DNA of 27,854 bases from the NCBI GenBank assembly GCA_009602725.1, contig WELB01000019.1, positions 683,680-711,533 of the forward strand. Reading direction: 5' to 3'. The DNA is from Spirogloea muscicola (lineage: Eukaryota; Streptophyta; Zygnematophyceae; Spirogloeales; Spirogloeaceae). Both the position numbers and the translations under genes were made by a program. The notes beneath the pieces were generated by a model. The model worked only from the letters and a program-made list of their open reading frames with translations, was not told the origin of the DNA and searched no databases. This document shows, one piece after another, positions 12,634-22,374 of this stretch (its first letter is position 1; every line of letters begins with the position of its first letter).

Positions 12634-14016
12634 GAGTTAGCCTCAGCAAGTGAGTTATATTGGCAACTTCACCTCCAATTGCTGTACACCGCTGACAGAG
12701 TCCGACCACTAGCTTGTAGCATGACCAATGAGTTGTGGTCCAGCAGCCGAGGACTGTATGCCTATGCACACAATGTTGGACAAGCAGTTAGTGCTCCTTA
12801 AATGACTCTCAGCACTGTCAGTAATTCTCCAAGTCTATTGGATCTCTTTATTCAATAGCAGACTGAATGCAAGGCTAGCATGATTGGCAATGCAAGCCAT
12901 GTTCAATGACACAAACGAGCAGTCTGCCATGCATAAATATATTAAAATAGAATAAAAAGGCTTTTGGAGGACCTACGGTCACTACGAATACCTCTTCGTC
13001 GGACTCAGAGCTGTAGCTGCTGCTGCTAGAGCTCTCAAACTTATGCTCTTCGCAGGGACTGTCATTTGAGAGTCTTCGATTGCCAGACTTTTTGTATGCT
13101 GAGGGCTGCCAGTCGGCTGTGCAATTGTGCCCTTGATGTTGGACAGCCCCGCTCCTGTCCATCACCTCCTGTATGCTAGCAGCAGTTCCACTTGCCGCAA
13201 GCCCGGGCACGGGAAGCCTTGATGCTGGCTTGTCTTGCTGGTAGACTCCAATGTATGGCATGCTCACGCGGTCCTGGAGATACCTAATAGGAGAAATCGG
13301 ATTTTCCTCTTCTCCATCCAGCACAGGCTGAACCTTGGCTTTCAGTATCTCTGGTGATGCTAGCTCAGCCGATGGCTCGTCTCGGGCTTTTACCCCAAGC
13401 CACTCGAACAGACGGGGCAGCCTCTCCAACTTGTCTGCTGAGGCTCGCAATGTTCCTTTGGGCTTTGACACAGGAGCAGAAGGTGCTTTGGATCCACTCG
13501 TGCTTGGGAAGTCATTCATTGGAAGGATCGAAGGGTGGGACCGCTCCGAGCACGGGGCCTCTAAGCCGGAACTTGGCGGAGGTGAAGGGCCAAAGCCAGC
13601 TGCTACCACAAGAAGACTATTAGAAACTAACGGGTTTGGTGCAGTAACATGCGAGTTTGACTTTCTCACGCCAAGCCTGCTTGCATGATCGAAAGTACAA
13701 TCTGCCTGATGGTTCACCGTGCATTGGATCGTGCATCACGCTCCAGTGACCAACCCCTGAATGTCTCCTGCAAGGCCGATGCAACGCCATCCTGCTTTGC
13801 AAATCCAAGACTGAGTATCCATACCTGCAGCTTTCTGGAGATCAGCCGCGTACGACGTCCGAAGCCGCTCCTCGCTCGCCGGCGCGGCGCCCGACGCCTC
13901 CTCCATGTCAGGGCCTGGTTGAAGCCGGGCCAGGCGTTCTTTGGCTGGCAGTACGCCGTGTCCCAGGCAATACGGCTTGTGCCCGCGGAACGAGCAACCT
14001 TGGCCGCCGCCTCCGC
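4703..14016 (-). CDS. Giant coiled-coil and Ser/Pro-rich repeat protein, unknown function, about 2,200 aa
   Basis: I do not recognise the family. Exons (minus, 5' to 3'): 14016-13718 (5' end unresolved, no in-frame ATG), 13679-12992 (or to 12977), 12241-12087, 11927-11717, 11547-11430, 11203-8439, 8208-8062, 7870-7700, 7512-6777, 6659-6586, 6457-6380, 6297-5445, 5019-4703. Every junction is GT-AG and the phases match throughout, giving 2,204 codons including the stop. In order: an Arg-rich N-terminus; a disordered segment ending in a Ser run and SESDEE; a compact hydrophobic segment over the 12241 and 11927 exons; a heptad coiled coil from LDELHGQL through SNLRQELLRMQ and ALQERIAVLESLAEK; then a low-complexity tail of well over 1,300 residues. 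The tail carries three 54-residue repeats, duplicated exons, two W-x-[VI]-P-[ST]-PGS-[VL]-GW motifs, an AT-hook-like KPKRGRGK and an acidic Ser-rich end. The compact-head, coil and long-tail layout suggests a scaffold; that is inference. It might be two genes, split at the intron 12242-12991. Confidence 0.72.
5367..5404. repeat. 20-bp direct repeat, nearly two copies, in an intron
   Basis: CACATGTCAAAATGGTGA occurs twice at a 20-base period inside the last intron (5020-5444) of the giant minus-strand gene. No function is evident. Confidence 0.85.
7512..8208 (-). repeat. Duplicated exons of the giant gene
   Basis: Exons 8208-8062 (49 codons) and 7870-7700 (57 codons) both start and end in phase 0 and encode related peptides. 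Both begin with GD, two variable residues, then LRSG. Both then share V-x-LTS, a Ser pair followed by a Gln, an AA-x-L and a D-x-x-I near the end. The DNA shares the block CTCAGAAGTGGAG at the same place. The next exon, starting at 7512, opens with a weaker third version (EGGASLRESGEGD). The pattern indicates duplication of a symmetrical exon with its intron borders. Confidence 0.75.
8941..9426 (-). repeat. Three tandem 162-bp coding repeats (54 residues each)
   Basis: Units at 8941-9102, 9103-9264 and 9265-9426 are almost identical in DNA, differ by scattered substitutions and keep the frame of the giant gene. Each encodes, on the minus strand, EDLSSSMVADI, then KVQQDPVRVEVV, then VVSQDEDCPK and ESCT. 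High DNA identity implies recent expansion or ongoing homogenisation. The minus frame is the gene; the plus-strand open frame over the same span (8926-9558) is its shadow. Confidence 0.95.
12543..12631. repeat. (AC)n microsatellite, about 44 units
   Basis: An uninterrupted AC dinucleotide run of about 89 bases lies in the putative intron (12242-12991) of the giant minus-strand gene. The Cys/Val and His/Thr frames across it are artefacts of the repeat. Its length may be collapsed or expanded in the assembly. Confidence 0.98.
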
Positions 14017-14698
14017 CTAATTCACCGCCTCGCGGCCTTGGACGCGCGCACGCCGCGACCTCTGCCGGCGCGTCGGCAGCGGCGCCGGCGCCGCAACTCG
14101 CGGCGGGCCTCGCGGGGGCCGCCTCCGAGGCGATTTGAACCCCAAGCTTCCCTAACACCGTCGCCCCAGGCGAGTTTTTGAATCGGAGGCTTCCTCGGAC
14201 ACACCTCTGCACAGACAACTGATTATTTCAAGGCCGCTCCGCCGGGAGACGACCTACCCAGCCGTCCCAAGACCGTTGAGCTAGACCGCCTTCGAACGGC
14301 CTCATCCGCCTTCCCCGTGACCAGTCGGCTCCGAGGGCTCCAGCATGTGTCAGATCTAGGAAGGGGCAACGCGGTCGTCAAAATTGCTCAGTAGCTCGAG
14401 ATCTTCCGTCAGAGCCGCGCCGCGCGGCACGGACTGCGGCGCGGACTGCGGCGCGGATTGCGGCGCTCCTCAGGGCGGCGGCCGCGGCGCCGCAGCTGCN
14501 CGGCGGCGGTCTGCCGAGCCAAGAGCATCCAGACCGCTCCGGCTCTGTCCCGCAGCTCGACCGGCGGTGCCGATCTCGCGTCGGAGGCACGCCGGGAGCC
14601 CCGCTGCTTGGCGGGAGGAGCCCCCGGAAGCCTTGGCCAGGCGCGAGCTGCTGTAAGTGCTCCGCCAGCTCGCCGGGGCGAGGCCCCGAGCGGCGACG
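14017..14698. promoter_or_regulatory. Divergent promoter region between the giant gene and THO3
   Basis: The giant gene reads leftward from about 14016 and THO3 rightward from 14699, so the roughly 680 bases between them should hold both transcription starts and possibly a missing 5' exon of the giant gene. The segment is strongly GC-rich with many GCC/GGC triplets, contains an undetermined base at 14500, and carries a three-unit 12-base repeat. No TATA-like element stands out. Confidence 0.55.
14431..14466. repeat. Three 12-bp tandem units in the divergent promoter
   Basis: The units GGACTGCGGCGC, GGACTGCGGCGC and GGATTGCGGCGC are adjacent. They lie upstream of THO3, close to the ambiguous base, and may mark a locally hard-to-sequence GC-rich stretch. 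Confidence 0.9.
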
Positions 14699-17600
14699 AT
14701 GACCGCCGCCACCACCGCCGCCGCCGCGACGTCGCGCGAGCCGACGCCGCCACCGGGCAACCCCTTCCGCGACCTTAACGTGCGGGAGTACGTGGGCCAC
14801 CGCAAGAGCGTGAGCGCCCGCCCCTTTCCCCTCCCCTCAAGACGGGCTCTGGGGTCAGGTTAGGGTTTAGACCCTAGGTTGTTGGCCAGGCTGCCGTGCC
14901 CCGGCCTGCCGGACGTCTTCACGCCAATGGAGGCCATTGCAGCACACCAAGAGGCCACAGCTGAGGAGCAGCTGCCTCAAGCTCCTCGATGGCTGGACCT
15001 AGCTCACTTGTGTGCTTTGTTGAGCGCAAATAGGCCCTCCCATGTGGCTGAGACCTGTTCTGCGGACTCCCTCGAGCTCATGCGAGCTGCCCTTCATGTT
15101 GCAATTCGGCCAGACGTAGTGCTCGATATATTTGAGGCCCTTTCTCCATGTGGAGTGTGGCTGCCAATCTGCTCGTTGCAGGTCGCAATGCAAGTCAGAC
15201 TGCACCTATTCATTAGGGTTTAGGAAGTTGTGTTTGAGGTCCAGGGCAATGTCATGCTTTTACTGCTCTTCGCTTTGAGCATGCTGAGTATGCTCAAGGC
15301 TGCCGCGGGATATGCGAATTCAGTAGAGCCATATGCCAGAATCGCAGAAATTGAGGAGCGTTTAAGGAGTCATCTTTGTCATAAATAGTGAGCCTGTCCG
15401 AAAGCCCCACGTGCATGCCGTCAGAGCCCTGCAAGGAAGTAGGTCACCGTGACATCTTCTTGTGGGCCTCACTACAGATGAGATGCTGTCAGACGTCCAC
15501 AGTCGTGTATGGCTGAGCTAAGGGTTGAACCTGAGACTCAATTTCGCTCACTGTCTCTTTGCCTGAAGCAAGCAGGTGCACTCTGTGGCATGGAACAGCA
15601 CTGGACGGAAGCTGGCATCCGGGTCCACCGACTACACCGCCAACATCTGGCACATCGACCCTGCAGGCTCTGTGAGTTGCCCCAGCTCACAGGCTACAGC
15701 TCACCTTTCATAGACTTCCCAAACAGTCTTGCTGTAGACACCTTTAAAATCTGAGCTAGAGACAGAAATCTGCAAGATTGTGCAATAATACTGGGTGTCA
15801 GCAATGCCCTTTGAGCTGTCTACAGAAGCAAATCGATGATCTTCTCGCAGGAGGTATCATTTCTCGCAGCGGGCCAGTCCTCAAGTCTTTGTTGCCCCTT
15901 GCAATAGAAGTTTTTACTCCTGTCTCAACCTTCCTTCTTACTGAAGTGTGTATTGAGAATTTTGCTGAAATTTGACCAATTCCTAAGAATTTGCACCTTG
16001 TGCGTTCTCAGATTGTTTCAGTTGTGAAGGTGGTCCACATATGCTGTTGACTGCCTACACATTTGCATGTTTTGACAAACAATGATAATCATTATTATAC
16101 ACAACAGTAGTAAATGTCAGAGTGTGCCCAGCAGATAGTGCACCAAGCAAGGCCCTTGGCTTTGTCATGTTTTGTCTTTGTCTTGTCAAGTGCCAGCCTT
16201 ACTGAGCCTCTGCTCTGTGGCGCAGATATACTGCATGCTGTACTCCACTGGCTAGTCCTGACCCCGAGCTGTTACCTGGCAGGGCAAGACAGGGGGTGCT
16301 GGAAAGGAGGTGGAGCTCAGGGGGCACACTTCCAGTGTCGAGCAAGTGTGCTGGCACCCTAGCCATCCAGACACTGTTGCAACCTGCTCCTTTGATCGCA
16401 GCGTCCGCCTCTGGGATGCCCGCTGTGAGCTCATCGCTCCTTCTGGTGTGAAACACCCAAAATGTGACAACAGCTTGTCCTCAGTCACGAGTTGCTGTGA
16501 GCCCCGGTTGTCATTCATGAGATGGTCCTGATGCATTCACAAGAAGGACCTGATGAGATTGGTCAGGTCTTTTGGTGTACTGGGGTGCGACGATTAAGAC
16601 ATTGTGGCTATGCAACACGATTGCCAATCACCTTGAGCAAGTCTACTTGTTAGCAGCCAGACTCAGCTCTGAAGCAGTCAACTCCTTTCAGCAGGAAAAT
16701 TGAGCCAAGAGGCCCGCCTGAGTGGGGAGAACATTAACATTGCCTTCAATCCTGAAGGAACACACATTGCAATTGGAAACACGGTGGGTTCATCTTATCA
16801 ATAAGAGTTGCAGATGTGTTGCACATGACGCGCATGAATAGAAGCTTGTATTTGTTTGAAATGCCTGGTGTGCTGACATATCTTGAATTGGATGCTGGCA
16901 ACAGGCAGACGAGTTGACTATCATAGACGTCCGGAAATTTAAGCAAGTTATCAAGAAGAAGTTTACCTATGAGGTAAGCCTGGCATTTGAAAGGTAGACA
17001 CCGTCTCTACTGACAATTTCATTATCTTCATATGTTTTACCAGGCTACATGGTTGTGCTATTGCAGGTCAATGAGCTGTCCTGGAACCGGAAAGGAGACC
17101 TCTTCTTTGTGACCACTGGAAATGGTAGTGAATATGTTGGCCTACATATCTGCTGATGTATAGTGGATCTCCAGAATGCATGTTTCCAGTATCTGAAGCA
17201 TTACGATTATATGATGTGATTGTGGTGCCCAATCTGTACCAGGCACTGTGGAAGTTATGCCTCACCTCTCGACACAGACCTTGCATACAGTTGCAGCTCA
17301 CACGCACGGCTGCTACTCTATTGACTTTGACCAGACAGGCAGGTCAGTGCTGCAGGCTTGCGCGCGTTTCGCATGTTTCTGAGGCCTTGGTGTACTCTGT
17401 ATCTAAGGAAACGTCATTCACATCTCACATTATACTCCATGATGAGAATGTGAATGATTTCTCCTTTGCACGGACCCCAATGGTGTCCAAACACATGGCA
17501 GATACTTTGCTGTGGGCAGTGCTGATGCACTTGTAAGCCTCTGGGATGCCATAGAGATGCTTTGCGTTCGGACATTCTTCAGGCTAGAGTGAGGCTCTAC

Positions 17601-18473
17601 TCCCTCCCAGCTTAGGTATGCTCATGGGCTGTATGCATTCTTTCGTTCGAATTTGCAAGGCTGTTTCATCCTTCGTGCTTAGTACATTGACACAGACAAG
17701 TGGAGAGCTCAGTGTTGATGAGCAATAGAATACCATAGATTATCATATGGCTGTCATTGGGTACTCGAAGAAGTTGCTGAATTGACCTCTACTGTTGTTG
17801 GAGGTTGTGTGTATCTGCAGACACCCTGTTAGGACTCTGAGCTTCAACTATGATGGTCAGTATCTCGCATCCGCCAGCGAAGATCTGGTCATTGACATTG
17901 TGAGTTCTTGCTAGCATACTTGTGACCATATGAACACACCAAAGGAGAGTTCTGCAGACTGCATTGCTACGTCAATCTGCAATCTGAGAGAAAGCTTGAG
18001 CAATTCCAGTCACAATAGGAGCATCCTAATTATCAGCATGTACAGGACCTACTAGGTAATCAGATCATGTCTAGTACCTTCTGCTTCAATCCCTTGACGG
18101 TGTGCTTGCCATTCTTTGTCATTTATACGTTCAGACTCGTTGCAAGACTGTTAGGAGGTTACTAAGTGTGCAAGTGCCCTGCTCTTGATAGTGCGAGGTG
18201 GAGACGGGGAGATTGGTGCACACTTTGAAAACCCGGGCTGCAGCAAATTGTGTTGCATTCAACCCGTGCTGCAATCTTCTCGCCTATGCAACTGACGAAA
18301 CACCTCGCTATAATGTTCCCGAGGGTAATGCAATCCGCTTGGTGAAGAAGGCTTCTGCGCTGTCTCGATGTGACAGTGCACCCTGCCATCTGCGCGCTTG
18401 TATGTATGTATGCTGACCTTGCGTGCTATGCATTGCAGGTATATTTCGCGTGTTTGGTTTCGAGGCTCCATGA
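14699..18473 (+). CDS. THO3: THO complex subunit 3 (THOC3/TEX1), WD40 protein, complete
   Basis: WD40 beta-propeller subunit of the THO/TREX complex, which couples transcription to mRNP assembly and nuclear export. Eleven exons: 14699-14809, 15576-15671, 16283-16424, 16692-16783, 16905-16973, 17067-17124, 17243-17342, 17502-17588, 17821-17899, 18192-18324, 18439-18473. All are GT-AG with matching phases, giving 333 residues, the usual family length. The protein follows plant and animal THOC3 block by block: NPFRDLNVREYVGH, VHSVAWNSTGRKLASGS, SVRLWDARSGKLSQEARL, LSGENINIAFNPEGTHIA, DELTIIDVRKFK, VNELSWNRKGDLFFVTTG, AVGSADALVSLWD, VRTLSFNYDGQYLASASED, NLLAYATDE and the terminal FRVFGFEAP. The ATG at 14699 is the first in frame and puts a short Ala/Thr/Pro leader before the conserved NPF. 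Intron 1 is long (766 bases) with telo-box motifs. The gene is divergent from the giant gene. Confidence 0.97.
14858..14876. repeat. Telo-box motif in THO3 intron 1
   Basis: GGTTAGGGTTTAGACCC with a short inverted tail lies 48 bases into intron 1. A second TTAGGGTTTAGG copy stands at 15212-15223 in the same intron. Together with the repeat in COG4 this shows TTTAGGG-type motifs in introns of two of the housekeeping genes. Confidence 0.7.
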
Positions 18474-18673
18474 CCTGACTGAATCCTGCACTGTTTCGTT
18501 GTATTGCTGGTAAAATAATATCACTCTACCAACATCTAACTTGGATAAATGGAGGTGCTGTTTGCGATATGAATAAGGAAGGAGCTTGCATATGTGATTG
18601 TTGTGAGGAGTTCACTGAATGAGCTTAAGCAGAGAACACAGGAATTGTGACCAATGCTACTGATTCCCTACAG

Positions 18674-18800
18674 AGCCTGGGTGTCGGAGCGGGCAAGCCC
18701 TATATCAAGTGGCTACCCGACATTCATACAGCACTCGGAAAGGCGAGGTTCCAGCGGACTTGTCGGGCCCCTGCCAGCAGGGCATAAGTTCCAAGCATGA
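18674..18800 (+). other. Orphan coding-like terminal exon downstream of THO3
   Basis: After a plausible acceptor (CCCTACAG ending at 18673), a frame in phase 2 stays open for 42 codons with good coding character, including the segments VSERASPISSGYPTF and SSGLVGPLPAGHKFQA, and ends at the TGA 18798-18800. No upstream partner exon is visible between the THO3 stop and this point. It could be an alternative 3' exon of THO3, a remnant, or chance. Confidence 0.25.
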
Positions 18801-19689
18801 ACTGCAGGCTACCTCGCTGCCTACCCCTTTCTGTACTGCTGTTGCAATGGCTGGTGGTTATGCCCTCCTTTGATGAGCATGTATTACTCCTCAAAATAGC
18901 AGCATGGCAAGTGATCGAGTCTCTCCGGTTGGAGAGACCTCACTGGCACATATACCACATTGTCACCTATTGAGCTGTCTCTTCATGCTGGCTGTTTAGA
19001 CCCAAATGCTGGTGTTGGACTTGAAAATTTACTCTCGGCCTAAACAGTGCCCCAGCTGCCCAGCAGCATGATCAATGTGTTGAGGAACTGGCTTACATTT
19101 GCCGAGCTCTGGCCTGTCATATGGGGCTGTTGCTCCTGCTGTTGGGATCGCTGGCTTGCTGGGGCCTCGCTGTGAGTCGGCCGCATGCACTGGCTACAGC
19201 AACAGGCTTCTGGAGCGGAGCCAAAGACCTCCTTCTTATGTGCCTGATTGTCGGCTAATAACCTTGCAATTTGGCTACGATTAGTGGCAGTAGATTCTGA
19301 CTAACAGCCGCTTGTTTGCCAGAGAGTGTTGCTACCCATTGTGAGTAAAGTCTCCTACAAGCCAACGGTTGGCATTGTGCTGCTGTTTGTCCTCTTAGAC
19401 ATTCTCAGATGGTCACCGACCCTTGAATCAGTTGAGTCTGGTCAGGCATGTCTCCTCACCATTTCTCTCGGCAATGCTTGTGGGGCTGGCCATTGCAGTC
19501 TCCCTGCTGTGAAGATCGATCTTCTTGGGCGGCCACTCAACAATCTGCATTGTGGTGCTCACGCTTGGGAGCTCGTGCCCATGCAGCAGTTAGTCCGCCT
19601 CCAGCATTTGGCAGCAATCTAGCAGAAGTTGAGCCAGCAGCGTTGTGGTGGGGCACTGGCCGCTTCACTGCGTAGGCGGCCTCTGCTTG
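18801..19689. other. No supported gene
   Basis: Short hydrophobic open frames occur (for example 19326-19622 plus), but I can find no exon chain, family match or repeat. The texture resembles intron or UTR sequence of the neighbours. Confidence 0.5.
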
Positions 19690-21030
19690 CACTCTTGTGA
19701 AAATAGAGCTAAATAGAAGCTAAATAGGTGAAGCCGTGAATGTCCAGCCCCAAAGCATTAGACAATCCGAGTACTTAGTGCGGCAAGCAAAAGTTGCAAT
19801 GGTGCTTCATAACCACTAGTCAACAGACGCTAGTTTGAATTGCGTAGCAGCTGAAAGAGGACTGTGGTTGGCCCTCCATACCTCTAGTCAACAGATGAAA
19901 GCCGGCAAATGTTAGCAATTGAAAAGAGAAGTAGCTCCGCCAAAGGGGGCGATAGCTGTGACGTCCATTTCAGAGTCCAATAGACCATCCTCGTGGAGGA
20001 TTGTGCCACAGACGAGAAAGGCGCGCGGTGCACATGAATGAAATGAAAGCCACATCAAGCCAATACACTGAAGCCAGTACGTGTTTGGGCAAATGCTAGT
20101 CGCAAGCAATCGGCTAACGTAAGCGAAGCCCTGTACGACAAAGGGGGGCACGGAAGTGGACAAGGTCCTAAGGGGGCCTAAATTCACAATCAACGCAGCC
20201 ACGCGACCGAGTACTATGACTAATCGCTCGGCTGGATAAAGAGCAGAGGGGCAATCGCTGTGGAAAGGGCAGCCCAAAAGAAGGTATAAGCACCAGAAGG
20301 GCCCGGAAAAACAGCGAAGCACTCAGCAACGTATAGAGCTACTTCATGGATGGCCCCTCAACACTAGCTGATAGGTAAGCTGAAAGGACAACACGTTAAC
20401 AGTGAGAGCGAGAAGAAAGTGCTCGCCCAGAGAGAAGAGGAGCTGGCAAAGCCAGCCCAACAAGAATGGACAATGTCCAAAGCCAGAGAAAGAGCAAGAG
20501 CTCTTTCAAGACTATACTCTGCTACTCATCCCTCTTTTTCTTTGTATTTCTTGCAAACAGTGTACTCATTGCTTTGGCCTCACCCTCTTATCTCAGGTGC
20601 ACCACGCCTATTTCAAAAAGGGGGTAATAGACTACTGCATAGGCCAGCCCGAAGAAGAACGGATAACATTAGCAACAGCAGTCTCGAAGAATGTGGCTCT
20701 CCCAATGGGCGCAAGGGGCTGTGAACAGCCAGTCCGAGAAGGGCCGAAGGCGATAAAAGCGCTGTCTCAGAGCTTGCCCAGTATTATGAACCACTTAGTA
20801 ACCACGAGTGTGGAGCCGCAAATCAGAAAGACTAGCAGCCGGAAAGCAATCCCCCTGACGAAAGCTAGAGGCTGCAGCTAGAGCACAGCCAGCACGCGGG
20901 TGCAAGGCGTGGGACTGGAGTAAGATGGAGAGGCGCATGTTAAAGTCCTGAGCTAGCGAGCCAGCCGTGACCGTGTATTAGAAAGAAATGTAGGCCAAAT
21001 GGCCAGGTACAAAGGCAAGCACATCTGAAG
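19690..21030. other. Block of distinct composition, possibly inserted or organelle-derived
   Basis: By eye the plus strand becomes purine-rich, with many GAAGC, AAAGG and GGGGG words, and loses the TG/CA-rich texture of the flanking introns. A TAGTCAACAGA word recurs about 60 bases apart near 19818 and 19885. Open frames (19912-20322 minus, 20402-20881 plus) are low in coding character. No tRNA or rRNA could be recognised. A nuclear copy of organelle DNA is one explanation; a decayed element is another. Confidence 0.35.
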
Positions 21031-22374
21031 ATCTACATAACCTTCAGCAGATTGACCCGCTCAATAACCACGGGCCAGCGGTCGTTGACGTCGGCCTGCT
21101 CACCGCGCCTGCGCAACACAGCGCGTCGCGCAAGCGAGGCCAGCAGGTCGAGCCACTGAACAGCAAAGATCAAGCAAGAGCGCTTCCAAACTGACTGGTG
21201 GCAAAAATGGGACTCGAAAGCCCCGTGCACACCTCGAAGACGTGGGCCGCTCCTGCGCCTCGTCTGGACGGCGCCCGCCATTGCCCGAGCTTCCTTACAC
21301 GAACACGTGGCCACGAGCTCGCCACGTGGCATTCGCCATGCGGGAATTCGGGCCCCACTCCCGCCGGCTGCAGCTGGGCTTCGCGACCGTCCGATCGAGA
21401 CGGGGCGATCCGGCGGCCTGGTGGGCTGCCCTGCGACCAGCGGCCCAGGTTAGCGGGAGGCCACGCCCGCTAATGCATCGGTAAACCGCCGGCGCTGGAT
21501 GGCCTCTCCGTTTCCAAACGGTGCTCCGGCGGCAAGACGTGACTAGCGAGCCGGTGCCGTCCCGGCTCCGCGCGGCCAACTGGCCGTCATGTGCTGCGAG
21601 ACATTTCACCATCAGTTGCAGTGGGCCCAACTGGGTCCTACGCTCCACCATTGGTCCAGTGGGGTGGGCCCATCAACAACCAGGCGGGCGCCGACGCCAC
21701 CGCCGCCGCCGCAGCCGCCGCCACCGCGCCGCGCTGCAGCTGCCTGCTCCGGCCCCGACCTCGTCCGCCGCGCGGCCGAGGCCGCGGCGATCATTGCTGC
21801 GGTTGTGGACCCCGATACACGGCAATCCGCGCGACGGAGGCGGCGGCTGCCCGCTTGCGAAGTATCTGCGTCATTCTGAGGCTCGGCAGGACTGTCCGTC
21901 GGCGCCCCTGGCCGCCTTGATGGCGGACCGCGGAGCGGCTGTATTACCTCGCGCTGCGGATGGCTATGCTTGCCGCAGCGTTCTTGCGTCAGGGGACTTT
22001 GGCAGGAATGGCTTACATACGGTCAGCGCGAGGGGATCGGCGTTGGCCTCCAAGTTGCAGGAAGTGGCAACCATCCCGCAGCACCAGAGCAAGACCCGTG
22101 GGAAGTCTTCTTTGCAACGAAACGACAGTGCAGTGAGGATGCAGGCAGGAAGGAGTTCAGAGAGTCTCACCGAGGAGGGGGCTCAGGGTGCAGTGAATGG
22201 CTACTCTGGGAGGTCAGTTTGGGCTGTGCACTAGCTGAAGGCAAACTTCAATGTCTGGACATGTCCATCGTACTACTTATAGGCATCCACTTGCCCCTTC
22301 CGAGTAGGTCAGCGGTGTATCTTGTGAAGTTGAAACACCAGCTGAGCTGAATCATATTCATGTAGAGTTGTTAG
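21031..22374 (+). other. Probable 5' exons and promoter of the kinase-like gene
   Basis: GC rises sharply at about 21690-21850, as it does at the 5' ends of THO3 and NC2-alpha. A frame ending CSEWLLWE finishes at 22212 before GTCAGT in phase 0, which matches the phase-0 acceptor at 22374/22375 of the next gene. That makes a coding exon ending at 22212 likely. Its start is not resolved: an in-frame ATG is lacking, while ATGs in the other frames at 21919 and nearby lead to mismatching phases. Long GC-rich open frames here (21521-22234) are partly compositional. Confidence 0.45.

Noticed and set aside
12437-12769. 110-codon Cys/Val-rich minus-strand ORF
   Set aside because: Produced by reading through the (AC)n microsatellite.
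19912-20322. 136-codon hydrophobic minus-strand frame as a membrane protein gene
   Set aside because: No splice or family support; hydrophobicity follows from the complementary purine-rich strand.
21521-22234. 237-codon plus-strand ORF as a separate gene
   Set aside because: It spans a GC-rich segment where all frames are open, ends in phase 2 at the likely donor 22213, and does not fit the phase-0 acceptor of the next exon.
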